Assembly (NCBI GenBank): GCA_031555315.1
Contig: JAVBUO010000020.1
Coordinates: 1-64,000, forward strand
DNA: 64,000 nucleotides
DNA from: JAVBJV01 sp031555315
GTDB taxonomy: Bacteria; Pseudomonadota; Alphaproteobacteria; Acetobacterales; Acetobacteraceae
Direction: 5' to 3'
Part shown: piece after piece, positions 32,557-41,025 of the stretch
How positions within the stretch are numbered: the first letter of the stretch is position 1
How the letters are laid out: each line of letters opens with the position of its first letter
Position numbers and translations under genes: made by a program
Notes under the pieces: model-generated
What the model saw: only the letters and a program-made list of their open reading frames with translations
Told to the model about the DNA's origin: nothing
Databases searched by the model: none

Positions 32557-32880
32557 TCAGAACGGCAGTTTCAGCCCGGGGGGCAGCGCCATGCCGCCGG
32601 TCACCTTCTGCATTTCCTCGGCCATCATCGCCTCGATCTTGCGTTTGGCGTCGGCATGGGCGGCGACCAGCAGGTCTTCCAGCATTTCCATCTCGGCCGG
32701 GTCGGCGAGTTTGGGGTCGATCTTGACGCGTTTCAGGTCGCCCTTGCCGGTCAGCGTCACGGCGACCAGACCGGCGCCCGCACTGCCCTCGACCTCGGAC
32801 GCTTCCATCTTCGTCTGCATTTCCTGCATACGGGCCTGCATCTGGCTGGCCTGCTTCATCAAGTTGCCGAGATTCTTCAT
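32557..32880 (-). CDS. YbaB/EbfC nucleoid-associated protein
   Basis: 107 residues, normal for the family. MKNLGNLMKQASQMQARMQE forms the N-terminal helix, then the central beta strands GLVAVTLTGKGDLKRVKIDP and a C-terminal helix with the GGMALPPG tail. Members bind DNA as dimers. It sits between dnaX (4-base gap) and recR (7-base gap), its universal position. Confidence 0.95.
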   Translation of the reverse strand: MKNLGNLMKQASQMQARMQEMQTKMEASEVEGSAGAGLVAVTLTGKGDLKRVKIDPKLADPAEMEMLEDLLVAAHADAKRKIEAMMAEEMQKVTGGMALPPGLKLPF

Positions 32881-32884
32881 CTAC

Positions 32885-34723
32885 TCAGTCCTCTGGAAAA
32901 TCCATAAATTCCGCATCGGGCGGCGCGAATTCGAGAATGTTGCCGTCTTCGTCGGCAACCGGCGCGTCGGGTTCGGCCAGCAGGCCGTAACGATCGATGC
33001 GGTCGTCGTGCACGGCTTCGATCACCGCCCCTGGGAACGCCGCCATGATGGCGCGCACCAGCGGGTGATCGGCCGCCTGATGCCGGCGTGCGTTCTCGGC
33101 CGCCTGACCCTGTTCGGCGAGCGTCGCTTCGCCCGGGGCGTTCGACAGCGCGACGGTCCAGCGCGCGTTGGTGACCTTCTGCAGAAACGCCGTCAGTTGC
33201 GCCGCCAGATCGCGCGGTGCGTCGGGCAGCGGGTTGAGCTCGATCACCGGCGGCGCGAACCGCACCACGCGCACCGAATGCAGCAGATGCGCATGCAGCG
33301 TCGGTTCGCGCGCCGTGGCGACCAGCGCAACGACGTCGCGGAACGACGCCAGGCGCGGCGCGGCCTGGGTCATGACGATCGGCGCGCCGTTCGCCACCGC
33401 CCGTGCGCCGCCGTCCGGATTGCCGGAGGGGGCCGCGCCGCCCATGCCAGCCGGCGCGCCGTTGCCCTCGCTCATGATCTTTCGGATCAGCTCGCCTGGC
33501 GGTAGCATGTCGGCCGCGTGGCAGATGCGGATCAGCACCATGTCGGCCGCGGCGCGGCGGTCGGGCGCGGTTTCGACCTCGCCATTGCCTTTCAGCAGCA
33601 TCTGCCAGGCGCGCGCCAGCACCGGCACCGACAGCTTGCCGGCCAGCTCCGCGCCGCGGGTGCGCTCGAGCTCGGGCAGGGTGCGGTCGTCGCGCAAGGC
33701 CGGAATGGCGCGCAGGCGGTTCAGCGTGTGGGTCAGTGCCAGCAGGTCGCGGATCACCACGCCGGGCTCGGCGCCGCGTTCATAGGTGGTGTCCAGAATA
33801 CCCAGCGCGTCGGCGACGCGCCCGGCCATCAGCGCCTCGAACAGGTCGAACAGCAGCGAGCGGTCGGCCAGGCCCAGCATGTCGGTGACCAGCGCATCGG
33901 TGATGCCGCCTTCGCCGGCCAGCGCGATCGCCTGATCGAGCAGCGACAGCCCGTCGCGCACCGACCCGTCGGCGGCGCGGGCGATCGCGGTCAGCGCGGC
34001 GGGTTCGATGACGATGTTCTCCTGCTGGGCGATCCTGCCGTAATGGGTGGCCAGCAGGTCCAGCGGAATGCGCCGCAGGTCGAAGCGCTGGCAGCGCGAC
34101 AGCACGGTGACCGGCACCTTGCGCAGTTCGGTGGTGGCGAACACGAATTTCAGATAGGGCGGCGGTTCTTCCAGCGTCTTTAACAGTGCGTTCCACGCCG
34201 CCGTCGACAGCATGTGGCATTCGTCGAGGTAGAAAATCTTGTAGCGGCCCTGAATGGGGCGAAAGCGCGCCAGATCGCGCAGTTCGCGCGCGTCGTCGAC
34301 GCCGTTGTTCGATGCGGCGTCCATTTCCAGCACGTCCGGATGCCGGTCTTCCAGGATGGTGCGGCAGTTCGGACAGACGCCGCACGGATCGGGGGTCGGC
34401 CCGCCGGTGCCGTCCGGCCCGGTGCAGTTCAGCGCGCGAGCGATGATGCGCGCCGTGGTGGTCTTGCCGATGCCGCGCACCCCGGTCAGCAGGAAGGCCT
34501 GGGCGATGCGGTTCTGCGCGAAGCCGTTGCGCAGGGTGCGGACCATGGCGTCCTGGCCGATCAGGTCGTCGAACGTCGCGGGGCGGTATTTGCGCGCCAG
34601 CACCCGATACGCCGCCGCCTGTTCGGTAGCGGGGGGTGGTGCTTCGGGCAGGCCGTCGTCCCCGCCGAACAGGCCGGGGCCGGAGGGCGGAGGCGGAGGA
34701 TCGTCGTCGAACAGGCCGGACAT
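32885..34723 (-). CDS. dnaX: DNA polymerase III gamma/tau subunit
   Basis: 612 residues. An acidic Pro/Gly N-terminal extension precedes YRVLARKYRPATFDDLIGQD. Walker A GVRGIGKT lies at 81-88, zinc cysteines at 100, 114, 117 and 120 (CGVCPNC), Walker B in IFYLDECHMLS, sensor 1 in FVFATTELRKVPVTVLSRCQ. Domain III and a C-terminal alpha-binding region follow. The product is the clamp-loader ATPase. I did not establish a frameshift site for a shorter gamma form. The SRP RNA gene lies upstream on the same strand. Confidence 0.95.
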   Translation of the reverse strand: MSGLFDDDPPPPPSGPGLFGGDDGLPEAPPPATEQAAAYRVLARKYRPATFDDLIGQDAMVRTLRNGFAQNRIAQAFLLTGVRGIGKTTTARIIARALNCTGPDGTGGPTPDPCGVCPNCRTILEDRHPDVLEMDAASNNGVDDARELRDLARFRPIQGRYKIFYLDECHMLSTAAWNALLKTLEEPPPYLKFVFATTELRKVPVTVLSRCQRFDLRRIPLDLLATHYGRIAQQENIVIEPAALTAIARAADGSVRDGLSLLDQAIALAGEGGITDALVTDMLGLADRSLLFDLFEALMAGRVADALGILDTTYERGAEPGVVIRDLLALTHTLNRLRAIPALRDDRTLPELERTRGAELAGKLSVPVLARAWQMLLKGNGEVETAPDRRAAADMVLIRICHAADMLPPGELIRKIMSEGNGAPAGMGGAAPSGNPDGGARAVANGAPIVMTQAAPRLASFRDVVALVATAREPTLHAHLLHSVRVVRFAPPVIELNPLPDAPRDLAAQLTAFLQKVTNARWTVALSNAPGEATLAEQGQAAENARRHQAADHPLVRAIMAAFPGAVIEAVHDDRIDRYGLLAEPDAPVADEDGNILEFAPPDAEFMDFPED

Positions 34724-34805
34724 GCCTCGTTCGTGCCGCGCGGCGGCCCAGAATGCAAGGGGGTGAGGGGAAAGTCCGCCAGAGTGCGGTTTTGCGGGCG
34801 GTTTC

Positions 34806-34910
34806 GCGGGTGGGAGCCCGGACCGCGACCCGCACGCGATTCGTTACGGCTGCTTCCTTCCGGACCTGACCGGGTTGGCGAGGCGCACGTCCGCGACCGG
34901 ACTCCCGCGC
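34806..34910 (-). ncRNA. ffs: Bacterial signal recognition particle (4.5S-type) RNA
   Basis: The minus strand carries the nearly invariant SRP RNA apex GGTCAGGTCCGGAAGGAA followed by GCAGCC (plus 34845-34873). Flanking arms around 34811-34826 and 34892-34906 (GGGAGCCCGG against CCGGACTCCC) pair to form the long rod. The length is about 100 bases, as for small bacterial SRP RNA. It binds Ffh and targets membrane proteins. Its place just upstream of dnaX is common in alphaproteobacteria. Ends are approximate. Confidence 0.92.
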
Positions 34911-35117
34911 CTCATATCGCGCTTCGGCGCGGCGAGGGCAAGGGGAAAGCGCCGGAGATGAAAACCTGCCGTTCAGGCGAAAATCCCCCTATCGATATAT
35001 TGGGTGCGATGGGAACAAGGCCGCCGGGCTGCTGAACGCCCGGCCGTTGCATGCCTTCGGATGTTGCCGCGAAACGAAACGCATGCAACGCTCCGGCCCG
35101 TTTTATTCGGTCATCCT

Positions 35118-36035
35118 ATGCTGATCCTTGCTCGACGTCCCAACATGTATACCGGCAGCCTGCTGAACCGCGCCGCCGAACGGCGCACGGATGCCGACTG
35201 GATCAATACGCGCCTGGCCGACCCGGCCAGCCTGTTCGTGCCGGTCTGGCGCTCGCAGTCGCTGCTGAAGACCGGGGATGCGCCCGAAGCGGTGTTTTTG
35301 GATGGCGCCGCCGCGGCTAGCGTGCGCATGCAAGGCGGGCCGTGGGTGTTTCTGGGGCTGCTGCAGGAGCGCGCGGTGTTCGCGGTGGATCTGTCGGCGG
35401 CGGACGATCCGTTGCCGCTGCTGCCCGCCGGTCTGGGCGCGTTTGCCGACCTGCGCTCGGTGGCGGGGCTGCTGGCGGGGACGGACGCCAGCGTGCTGGC
35501 GCATGCGCGCGGGTTGCTGCACTGGCGCACGCGGGCGCGGTTCTGTGGGGCCTGCGGCGGGCGCTGTAGCCCCGGGCAGGCGGGCAACGCGATGGTCTGC
35601 GACGTCTGCGGCGGCACACAGTTTCCGCGCACCGACCCGGCGGTGATCATGCTGGTCATCCACGGGGACAAGGCGCTGCTCGGCCATTCGGTGCGGTTTC
35701 CGCACGCGCGGATGTATTCGACCCTGGCCGGGTTTCTGGAACCCGGCGAAAGCCTGGAGGAAGCCGTGGCGCGCGAGGTGTTCGAGGAATCGGGCATTCT
35801 GGTGTCGGACATCCAGTATCATTCATCGCAGCCCTGGCCGTTTCCGGCGTCGATCATGCTGGGGTTCTATGCGCGGGCCGAAACCACGGCGATCCGCATT
35901 GACCCGACCGAGCTGGCCGATGCACGGTGGTTTTCGCGCGATGAGATCCGCGACCCCGAGGCGCATGGCTTTCGCCTGCCGCGTCCCGATTCCATCGCGC
36001 GGCGTCTGATCGAGGACTGGATGGTGGAAGAATGA
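35118..36035 (+). CDS. nudC: NADH pyrophosphatase NudC-like
   Basis: 305 residues from the ATG at 35118 (an ATG nine codons later also fits). The N-terminal NUDIX-like region is followed by a zinc ribbon with Cys143, 146, 161 and 164 (CGACGG ... CDVCGG), the Nudix box GFLEPGESLEEAVAREVFEE then SGI (205-227), and the NudC-specific SQPWPFPASIMLGF. The family hydrolyses NADH to NMNH and AMP and removes NAD caps from RNA. The stop overlaps the next start. Confidence 0.92.
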   Translation: MLILARRPNMYTGSLLNRAAERRTDADWINTRLADPASLFVPVWRSQSLLKTGDAPEAVFLDGAAAASVRMQGGPWVFLGLLQERAVFAVDLSAADDPLPLLPAGLGAFADLRSVAGLLAGTDASVLAHARGLLHWRTRARFCGACGGRCSPGQAGNAMVCDVCGGTQFPRTDPAVIMLVIHGDKALLGHSVRFPHARMYSTLAGFLEPGESLEEAVAREVFEESGILVSDIQYHSSQPWPFPASIMLGFYARAETTAIRIDPTELADARWFSRDEIRDPEAHGFRLPRPDSIARRLIEDWMVEE

Positions 36036-36316
36036 TGCGCAAGATCGCTCTGGCTCTGACAATGCTGGCCACTGTGGGGCTGACAGCCTGTGGCAGCGAC
36101 ACGCCTGCCGCGCAGGAAACGCCCGAGGCACTGTGCCGCGGGCAGGTGAACGACGATCCCGCCGTACAGGAAGCGCGCCTGGCGCTGTATGCGGGCCATG
36201 GCCAGTATGCAACCGCCCGGCAGAATCTGACGCTGGCGCTGGACAGTGCGATGCAGAAATGCCTGACCGAGCACGGCGCGCGCTTTCGCGGTGGCGTCGA
36301 GCGTGTGTTGCGTTGA
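36032..36316 (+). CDS. Small lipoprotein of unknown function
   Basis: 94 residues with a lipoprotein signal MMRKIALALTMLATVGLTAC (lipobox LTAC, lipidated Cys20). The mature domain is helical with two further cysteines (ALCRGQVND, AMQKCLTEHG). No recognised family. The ATG overlaps the nudC stop, so the two are probably co-translated. Likely anchored in the outer membrane because the residue after Cys is Gly, not Asp. Confidence 0.75.
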   Translation: MMRKIALALTMLATVGLTACGSDTPAAQETPEALCRGQVNDDPAVQEARLALYAGHGQYATARQNLTLALDSAMQKCLTEHGARFRGGVERVLR

Positions 36317-36486
36317 TCCGCATGCTGCGGAAATCCGGACAGGCACAATCATGCCGGCGTTCATGTGGCTCGGCATGCGCGCGGTTTCTTTGTGAACCTC
36401 GGCCTGTTTACCGGCCTGTTTAACAGACTCGACCCCGTCATCGTAAGTTCCGAGGAAGAGGTTGGTTTCTACGCCGGGAGGATAGT

Positions 36487-36894
36487 ATGCGGGATATTTC
36501 AGTGCTTGAACGCCCTGAATTTACACCGGAGCGGTGCTCCGCCATTGTGGAGCTCTATAATTCCATAGGCTGGGGGCCGGTGACCTCGGAGCAGATCGCC
36601 GCCGCGTATGCGAATACATTTTACTATATCCTGGTAGAAGCGAATGGCCGGGTCATCGGCTGCCTGCGTGCTTTCAGCGACGACGTGTACATTTCCTGGA
36701 TAGCGGAAATCGCGGTGGCCGCTTCCTGCCAGAGGCAAGGAATAGGGCGGGCGATGATTCAGGCTCTGGATAAACGCTTTGCGCACACGGCCGTTTACGT
36801 CGAGGCTCTGTACGACAGTTCGTCGTTTTTTTACAAATGCGGGATCGTGCCCAGATCGTCGCTTACAGCCTGTTCACGCAAAAATCTTGTATGA
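36487..36894 (+). CDS. GNAT-family N-acetyltransferase
   Basis: 135 residues with GGGAGG upstream of the ATG. The acetyl-CoA binding signature IAEIAVAASCQRQGIGRAMI (R/Q-x-x-G-x-G/A) is clear, preceded by YYILVEANGRVIGCLRAFSD. The C-terminus FFYKCGIVPRSSL is the usual terminal strand but ends short. Substrate unknown. The DNA just upstream (36402-36425) contains two 12-base near repeats GGCCTGTTTACC/GGCCTGTTTAAC. Confidence 0.85.
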   Translation: MRDISVLERPEFTPERCSAIVELYNSIGWGPVTSEQIAAAYANTFYYILVEANGRVIGCLRAFSDDVYISWIAEIAVAASCQRQGIGRAMIQALDKRFAHTAVYVEALYDSSSFFYKCGIVPRSSLTACSRKNLV

Positions 36895-37023
36895 CGAACG
36901 CGGCAAAGGGGGGTGAACATGCGCTGCGTTGATCCGCATCAGGGAAGCGCGTAGGGACATACATGGGCGGTGCACCGGTTCCGGTCGGCCGTCGCGTATC
37001 GTGCAATCCAGACAGGAGAGATG

Positions 37024-37632
37024 ATGTACAAGCTGTATTACAGTCCTAGTGCATGCTCGCTGGCGATTCATGCGTTGCTGAATACGCTCGATCAGCAGGT
37101 GGAGGCGATCGACCGTAACAAGGCGCCCGAGGAATTCGCCAAACTCGAATCGCACAACATGGTGCCGGTGCTGGTCGACGACGGCCATATCATCCGCGAG
37201 GGCGCGGCGATCGTGCTCTATCTGCTGGAGAAACACAAAAGCCCGACGCTGCCCGCCGCCGGGCCGGCGCGTGCGCATTTTCTGGAATGGCTGATGTTCG
37301 CGAACGCGACGCTGCATCCCGCCTATGGCCGGATGTTCTTCATCAGCCGTGTGCTGGGGGATGGCCCGGCCAGGGAACAGGCGCTGAAGGCCGGTGCGGC
37401 CAGCATTACCGGTCTGTGGGCGGTGGTGGAAAAGCAGTTGCAGAACGGCGCCTTCGTCTGCGGTGAGAAGATGACGGCCGTGGATCTGCTACTGGCGGTG
37501 TATTCGGGCTGGAACAAGTATTTCCCGGTACCGGTCACGCTGGGCGAAAAGACGCAGAAGATGATCGCCGCCGTCAACGCCAGCCCGGCGATGATGAAGG
37601 CGGTCGAGGACGAAAAGCGCGCCTCGGCATAA
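37024..37632 (+). CDS. Glutathione S-transferase family protein
   Basis: 202 residues from the ATG at 37024 (AGGAG 5 bases upstream; ATG at 37021 is also possible). Thioredoxin-like N-terminal domain MYKLYYSPSACSLAIHALLN with the catalytic Ser region, NMVPVLVDDGHIIREGAAIV for glutathione binding, and an alpha-helical C-terminal domain with FVCGEKMTAVDLLLAVY. Probably cytosolic detoxification; substrate unknown. A glutathione synthase gene lies nearby. Confidence 0.92.
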   Translation: MYKLYYSPSACSLAIHALLNTLDQQVEAIDRNKAPEEFAKLESHNMVPVLVDDGHIIREGAAIVLYLLEKHKSPTLPAAGPARAHFLEWLMFANATLHPAYGRMFFISRVLGDGPAREQALKAGAASITGLWAVVEKQLQNGAFVCGEKMTAVDLLLAVYSGWNKYFPVPVTLGEKTQKMIAAVNASPAMMKAVEDEKRASA

Positions 37633-37640
37633 CCGAAGGG

Positions 37641-37668
37641 CGGGGGCTGTGCATCGGCCCCCGTATTT
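37641..37668 (+). terminator. Probable terminator after the GST gene
   Basis: CGGGGGC (37641-37647) pairs with GCCCCCG (37657-37663), followed by TATTT. The T-tract is weak. Confidence 0.5.
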
Positions 37669-37852
37669 CCGAGCGGTCTCCCGGGCGGTCCGATGTGTCC
37701 GTGCGTGATCCGCTCCGGATGCAACTACACGCATATTTTACCGTATCGAAACTTTAAACTTTCAGGTTCGTAACGTATAATCCGGACCGATTTCACGAAT
37801 GATGACAACAAAGGGATTTCAGAGCCAATTCCGGCTTATTGAGGAGGCCCAG

Positions 37853-38122
37853 ATGAAGGAACCCACTATACATCTGACAACGCCAGTTGCTGAGGAAACC
37901 AACCCTATTCTGCTCTGGCTTTATAAACATGGCTGGGAAAGCCCGGAGTGGGGCAAGAGGCCGGCCAATCAGGTCGCACTCGGTCTGGCCCTGCACGATC
38001 TGATTGAACGTGTCAGCAACGAGAAACTAAAAGGGCAGATGCAGGTATTGGCCCAGCAGGTTGTCGCGGAAAATGCCGTGCTCATCACCAAGACGGCGTC
38101 GCTCCAACGCGCCGTGAAATAG
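37853..38122 (+). CDS. Hypothetical protein, 89 residues
   Basis: The ATG at 37853 follows GAGGAGG at 5 bases, better than the ATG at 37799. The product (MKEPTIHLTTPVAEETNPIL ...) has a Trp-rich stretch LLWLYKHGWESPEWGKRPAN and a helical C-terminus LIERVSNEKLKGQMQVLAQQ. No signal peptide, cysteine or family I recognise. It is followed by a strong terminator. Cytosolic, function unknown. Confidence 0.6.
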   Translation: MKEPTIHLTTPVAEETNPILLWLYKHGWESPEWGKRPANQVALGLALHDLIERVSNEKLKGQMQVLAQQVVAENAVLITKTASLQRAVK

Positions 38123-38146
38123 CCAGCGTACTGTAGGCATGGAAAG

Positions 38147-38176
38147 CGGGGGCCGTGTGCCGGCCCCCGTGTCCGT
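38147..38176. terminator. Terminator between convergent genes
   Basis: CGGGGGCCG (38147-38155) pairs perfectly with CGGCCCCCG (38161-38169) around a 5-base loop. It lies between the ends of the 89-residue gene (plus) and gshB (minus) and can serve either. T-tracts are modest. Confidence 0.6.
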
Positions 38177-39133
38177 TTATGTGCGGGTTTCGATGCGCGC
38201 CTCGATGGCGTCCCAGATCGCGGCATCCAGGCGCGATCCATCGAACCGGGCGACTTCCTGCAGACCGGTCGGCGAGGTGACGTTGATCTCGGTCAGGTAA
38301 TCGCCGATCACGTCGATACCCACGAAGATCAGTCCCTGTTCGCGCAGCACCGGGCCGATGCGGTCGCAGATCTCGCGTTCGCGCGCGGTCAGCGTGGTTT
38401 TGCGGGCCTGGCCGCCGACATGCATGTTCGAACGCGATTCTCCCGTTGCCGGCACGCGGTTGATGGCGCCCATCGGCACGCCGTCGACCAGGATGATGCG
38501 TTTGTCGCCTTCACGCACTTTGGGCTCGTAACGCTGGACCATCAGCGGTTCGCGGGTACGGGCGAAATGCATCTCGATCAGTGAATTCAGGTTTTCGTCG
38601 TCGGGCTTGATGTGGAACACGCCCGCGCCGCCGTTGCCGAACAGCGGCTTCACCACGATGTCCTTGAACTCGGCGCGGAAGGCGTGGATCGCCGCCGGGT
38701 CCCAGGTGATCAGGGTCGGTGGCATCAGGTCCGGGAAATGGGTGACGAGGATCTTCTCCGGCGCGTTGCGCACGCTGCGCGGGTCGTTCACCACCAGCGT
38801 CTTCGGGTGAATGTGTTCCAGCATGTGCGTGGCGGTGATGTACGCCATGTCGAACGGCGGGTCCTGGCGCATCTGGATGACGTCCATGGTGCCGAGGTCG
38901 AGCGTTTCCCGCGCCCCGAAAGTATAGTGGTTGCCCTTTTCGCGCCGCACCTGCACCGGATGCGCCAGCGTGGTCACACGGCCGTCGCGCAGCGACATGT
39001 GGCGCACTTCATAGTGCCATAGTTTGTGTCCGCGCGCCTGTGCCTCGAGCATCAGCTGAAAGCTGGAATCGCCGTCGATGTTGATGGTTTCGATCGGGTC
39101 CATCTGGACGGCGACGTTCAGGCTGCGTGTCAT
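38177..39133 (-). CDS. gshB: Glutathione synthase
   Basis: 318 residues, normal GshB length. Family motifs: VAVQMDPIETINIDGDSSFQ at the start, MRQDPPFDMAYITATHMLE, VVKPLFGNGGAGVFHI (ATP-grasp loop), MVQRYEPKVREGDKRIILVD, and TEINVTSPTGLQEV (metal-binding). It joins glycine to gamma-glutamylcysteine. It lies 16 bases after the SirB1-like gene on the same strand. Confidence 0.95.
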   Translation of the reverse strand: MTRSLNVAVQMDPIETINIDGDSSFQLMLEAQARGHKLWHYEVRHMSLRDGRVTTLAHPVQVRREKGNHYTFGARETLDLGTMDVIQMRQDPPFDMAYITATHMLEHIHPKTLVVNDPRSVRNAPEKILVTHFPDLMPPTLITWDPAAIHAFRAEFKDIVVKPLFGNGGAGVFHIKPDDENLNSLIEMHFARTREPLMVQRYEPKVREGDKRIILVDGVPMGAINRVPATGESRSNMHVGGQARKTTLTAREREICDRIGPVLREQGLIFVGIDVIGDYLTEINVTSPTGLQEVARFDGSRLDAAIWDAIEARIETRT

Positions 39134-39149
39134 TGGGGCCTCGCGGGAG

Positions 39150-39977
39150 TTATTGCTGCATGCGGGCGCGTAGTTCGGCCACGGCAGTGCGGATATGATC
39201 GGCGGTGTCGCCCGCCGGCGATAGGTCCAAAAACCGGTCGTAGCAGTGCAGCGCAGCCGAGATGCGTTCGAGCCGCTGGTTGATCAACGCGGCCTCGCAC
39301 CACAGCATCGCGTTCTGCGGCGCGATGGTCAGCATGATGTCGAGGCAGTCGAGCGTGCCTTTCAGGTCGCCCTGATGCAGGCGGCGCAGCTTGATGTTGT
39401 TCTGCAGCCGCAGCAGGACATCGCGCGTCGACACCGGTTGTAGCTGTTCGCGACGCAGTTCGGCCGCCTCGCCGCTCACCTGTTTCAGCAGGGTGCGCAG
39501 CTCGGTCGCATGCAGCGGCGCCCCATCGGCGAATGCATCGAGGATGACATACCGGCTGTCGCCGCCCAGCGCGATCAGGAAATGGTTGGGAAAGTCCAGC
39601 CCGTGGGCCGGCCAGCCGGCCGCCTGTGCGCAGTGCAGCCACAGAATCCCCAGTGCGACCGGTAATCCTTTGCGGCGCTCGATCACGCGGATCAGGTCGG
39701 CATTGGCCGGGTCGTCATAGGTTTCGGCATCGCCATGATAGCCGTATTCGTCCACCAGAAGGCTGCGGATGATCGCGGCACGGGCGGTCGGATCGTCGAT
39801 GACGCCGACACTGCGCTGCACGACCTTGCGCGCCAGGCAACTGAGGTGATTGCTGGCGCTCTGCCAGTCGGCGGTCGGCGCGTGGGCCCGGGCCAGTTGC
39901 AGGGCCGCGGCGGCGATATCGATTTCGGTATCCGGGAGCGATCCGATCGCCTGCAGGGACGGGATGACGGTACTCAT
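39150..39977 (-). CDS. SirB1/transglutaminase-like TPR protein
   Basis: 275 residues from the ATG at 39977. An N-terminal domain with transglutaminase-like segments (RVIERRKGLPVALGILWLHC, DFPNHFLIALGGDSRYVILD) is followed by TPR-like helices (LQNNIKLRRLHQGDLKGTLD ... QRLERISAALHCYDRFLDL). This matches the SirB1 family, whose biochemical role is not settled. The cysteine and histidine of the fold appear in CAQAAGWP and NHFL. Probably co-transcribed with gshB. Confidence 0.88.
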   Translation of the reverse strand: MSTVIPSLQAIGSLPDTEIDIAAAALQLARAHAPTADWQSASNHLSCLARKVVQRSVGVIDDPTARAAIIRSLLVDEYGYHGDAETYDDPANADLIRVIERRKGLPVALGILWLHCAQAAGWPAHGLDFPNHFLIALGGDSRYVILDAFADGAPLHATELRTLLKQVSGEAAELRREQLQPVSTRDVLLRLQNNIKLRRLHQGDLKGTLDCLDIMLTIAPQNAMLWCEAALINQRLERISAALHCYDRFLDLSPAGDTADHIRTAVAELRARMQQ

Positions 39978-40020
39978 GGGCGGGAATGTGACGGTTGGCT
40001 TGAGGTGCCGCAACTGAAAT

Positions 40021-40989
40021 TCAACGTCCGGCCACGACAATCCGCTCGGCGGGCACCGGTTCGCCGCGGAGTGTTGCCGCAATACACTCGGCCGCCATGA
40101 CCCCCATGCGGGTCAGGCTGTCCGGCGTGACGCCGGCGATATGCGGTGTGCAGAGCAGCTTCGGATGGTTGCGGAACGGGTGTCCGGCCGGCGGGGGTTC
40201 GGCGGCGAATACGTCGAGCGCCGCGCCGGCGAGGTGCCCGTCATCCAGGGCGGCGAGCAGTGCTGCCTCGTCGACGATACCGCCGCGTCCGGTGTTGACC
40301 ACCACCGCGCCGCGCGGCAGGGCGGTAAGGGCGGCGGCGTTCACCATGTTGCGGGTCGCCGCGGTCAGCGGGGTGTGGATGCTCAGGATGTCGGACTGCG
40401 GCCACAGGTCTTCCAGCCTGCTAACCCGGTGCACCCCGGCGAACGCTTCATCCGGGGCGTGGGGGGAATAGGCGGCGATGCGCACGCCCCAGGGCGCCAT
40501 CAGCCGCGCGACGTGCCGTCCCGCATGGCCCATGCCGATCAACCCCAGCCCAAGCCCGCGCACATCGCGCCCCTGGCTGGCGGCGTCGCGCCAGCGCCCG
40601 GCGGCGATCGCACCGGCGTGGCCGGGCAGGTTTTTCAGCAACGCCAGCATCATCGCGACCGCATGTTCGGCGACCTGCAGCGCGTTGGAGCCGGGCGTGT
40701 TGGTGACCAGCACGCCGTGCCGGCGCGCCGCGTCGATGTCCACCTCGTCCACGCCCACGCCGTGCCGCGCGACGATGCGCAGGCCGGGCAGCGCCGCGAA
40801 GACCGTTGCATCGACGCGCCCCTGCCGGCACAGAATCGCCCGTGCGCCAACCTTCTGGCACAGCGCGATGATGTCGGGCGCCTGCGGGTAGGGCGGCATG
40901 TAATGCACCGTGCAACCGGCGCGTTGCAGGATCTCGACGGCTGCGGGCGCGAGGGTGGGGGCCGTCATCACGACAGGGTGTGCGGGCAT
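40021..40989 (-). CDS. D-isomer 2-hydroxyacid dehydrogenase
   Basis: 322 residues. NAD-binding motif GLGLIGMGHAGRHVA, catalytic Arg in VVVNTGRGGIVDEAALL, Glu in LDVFAAEPPPAGHP, and catalytic His in LLCTPHIAGVTPDSL. RHGVGVDEVDIDAARRHGVL is the conserved substrate-domain segment. Related to glyoxylate/hydroxypyruvate reductases and phosphoglycerate dehydrogenases, but lacks a regulatory ACT domain. Substrate cannot be set from sequence alone. Confidence 0.9.
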   Translation of the reverse strand: MPAHPVVMTAPTLAPAAVEILQRAGCTVHYMPPYPQAPDIIALCQKVGARAILCRQGRVDATVFAALPGLRIVARHGVGVDEVDIDAARRHGVLVTNTPGSNALQVAEHAVAMMLALLKNLPGHAGAIAAGRWRDAASQGRDVRGLGLGLIGMGHAGRHVARLMAPWGVRIAAYSPHAPDEAFAGVHRVSRLEDLWPQSDILSIHTPLTAATRNMVNAAALTALPRGAVVVNTGRGGIVDEAALLAALDDGHLAGAALDVFAAEPPPAGHPFRNHPKLLCTPHIAGVTPDSLTRMGVMAAECIAATLRGEPVPAERIVVAGR

Positions 40990-41025
40990 GTGAAGGTCTC
41001 GTGAAAGATCAGACCGCTTTAAAGA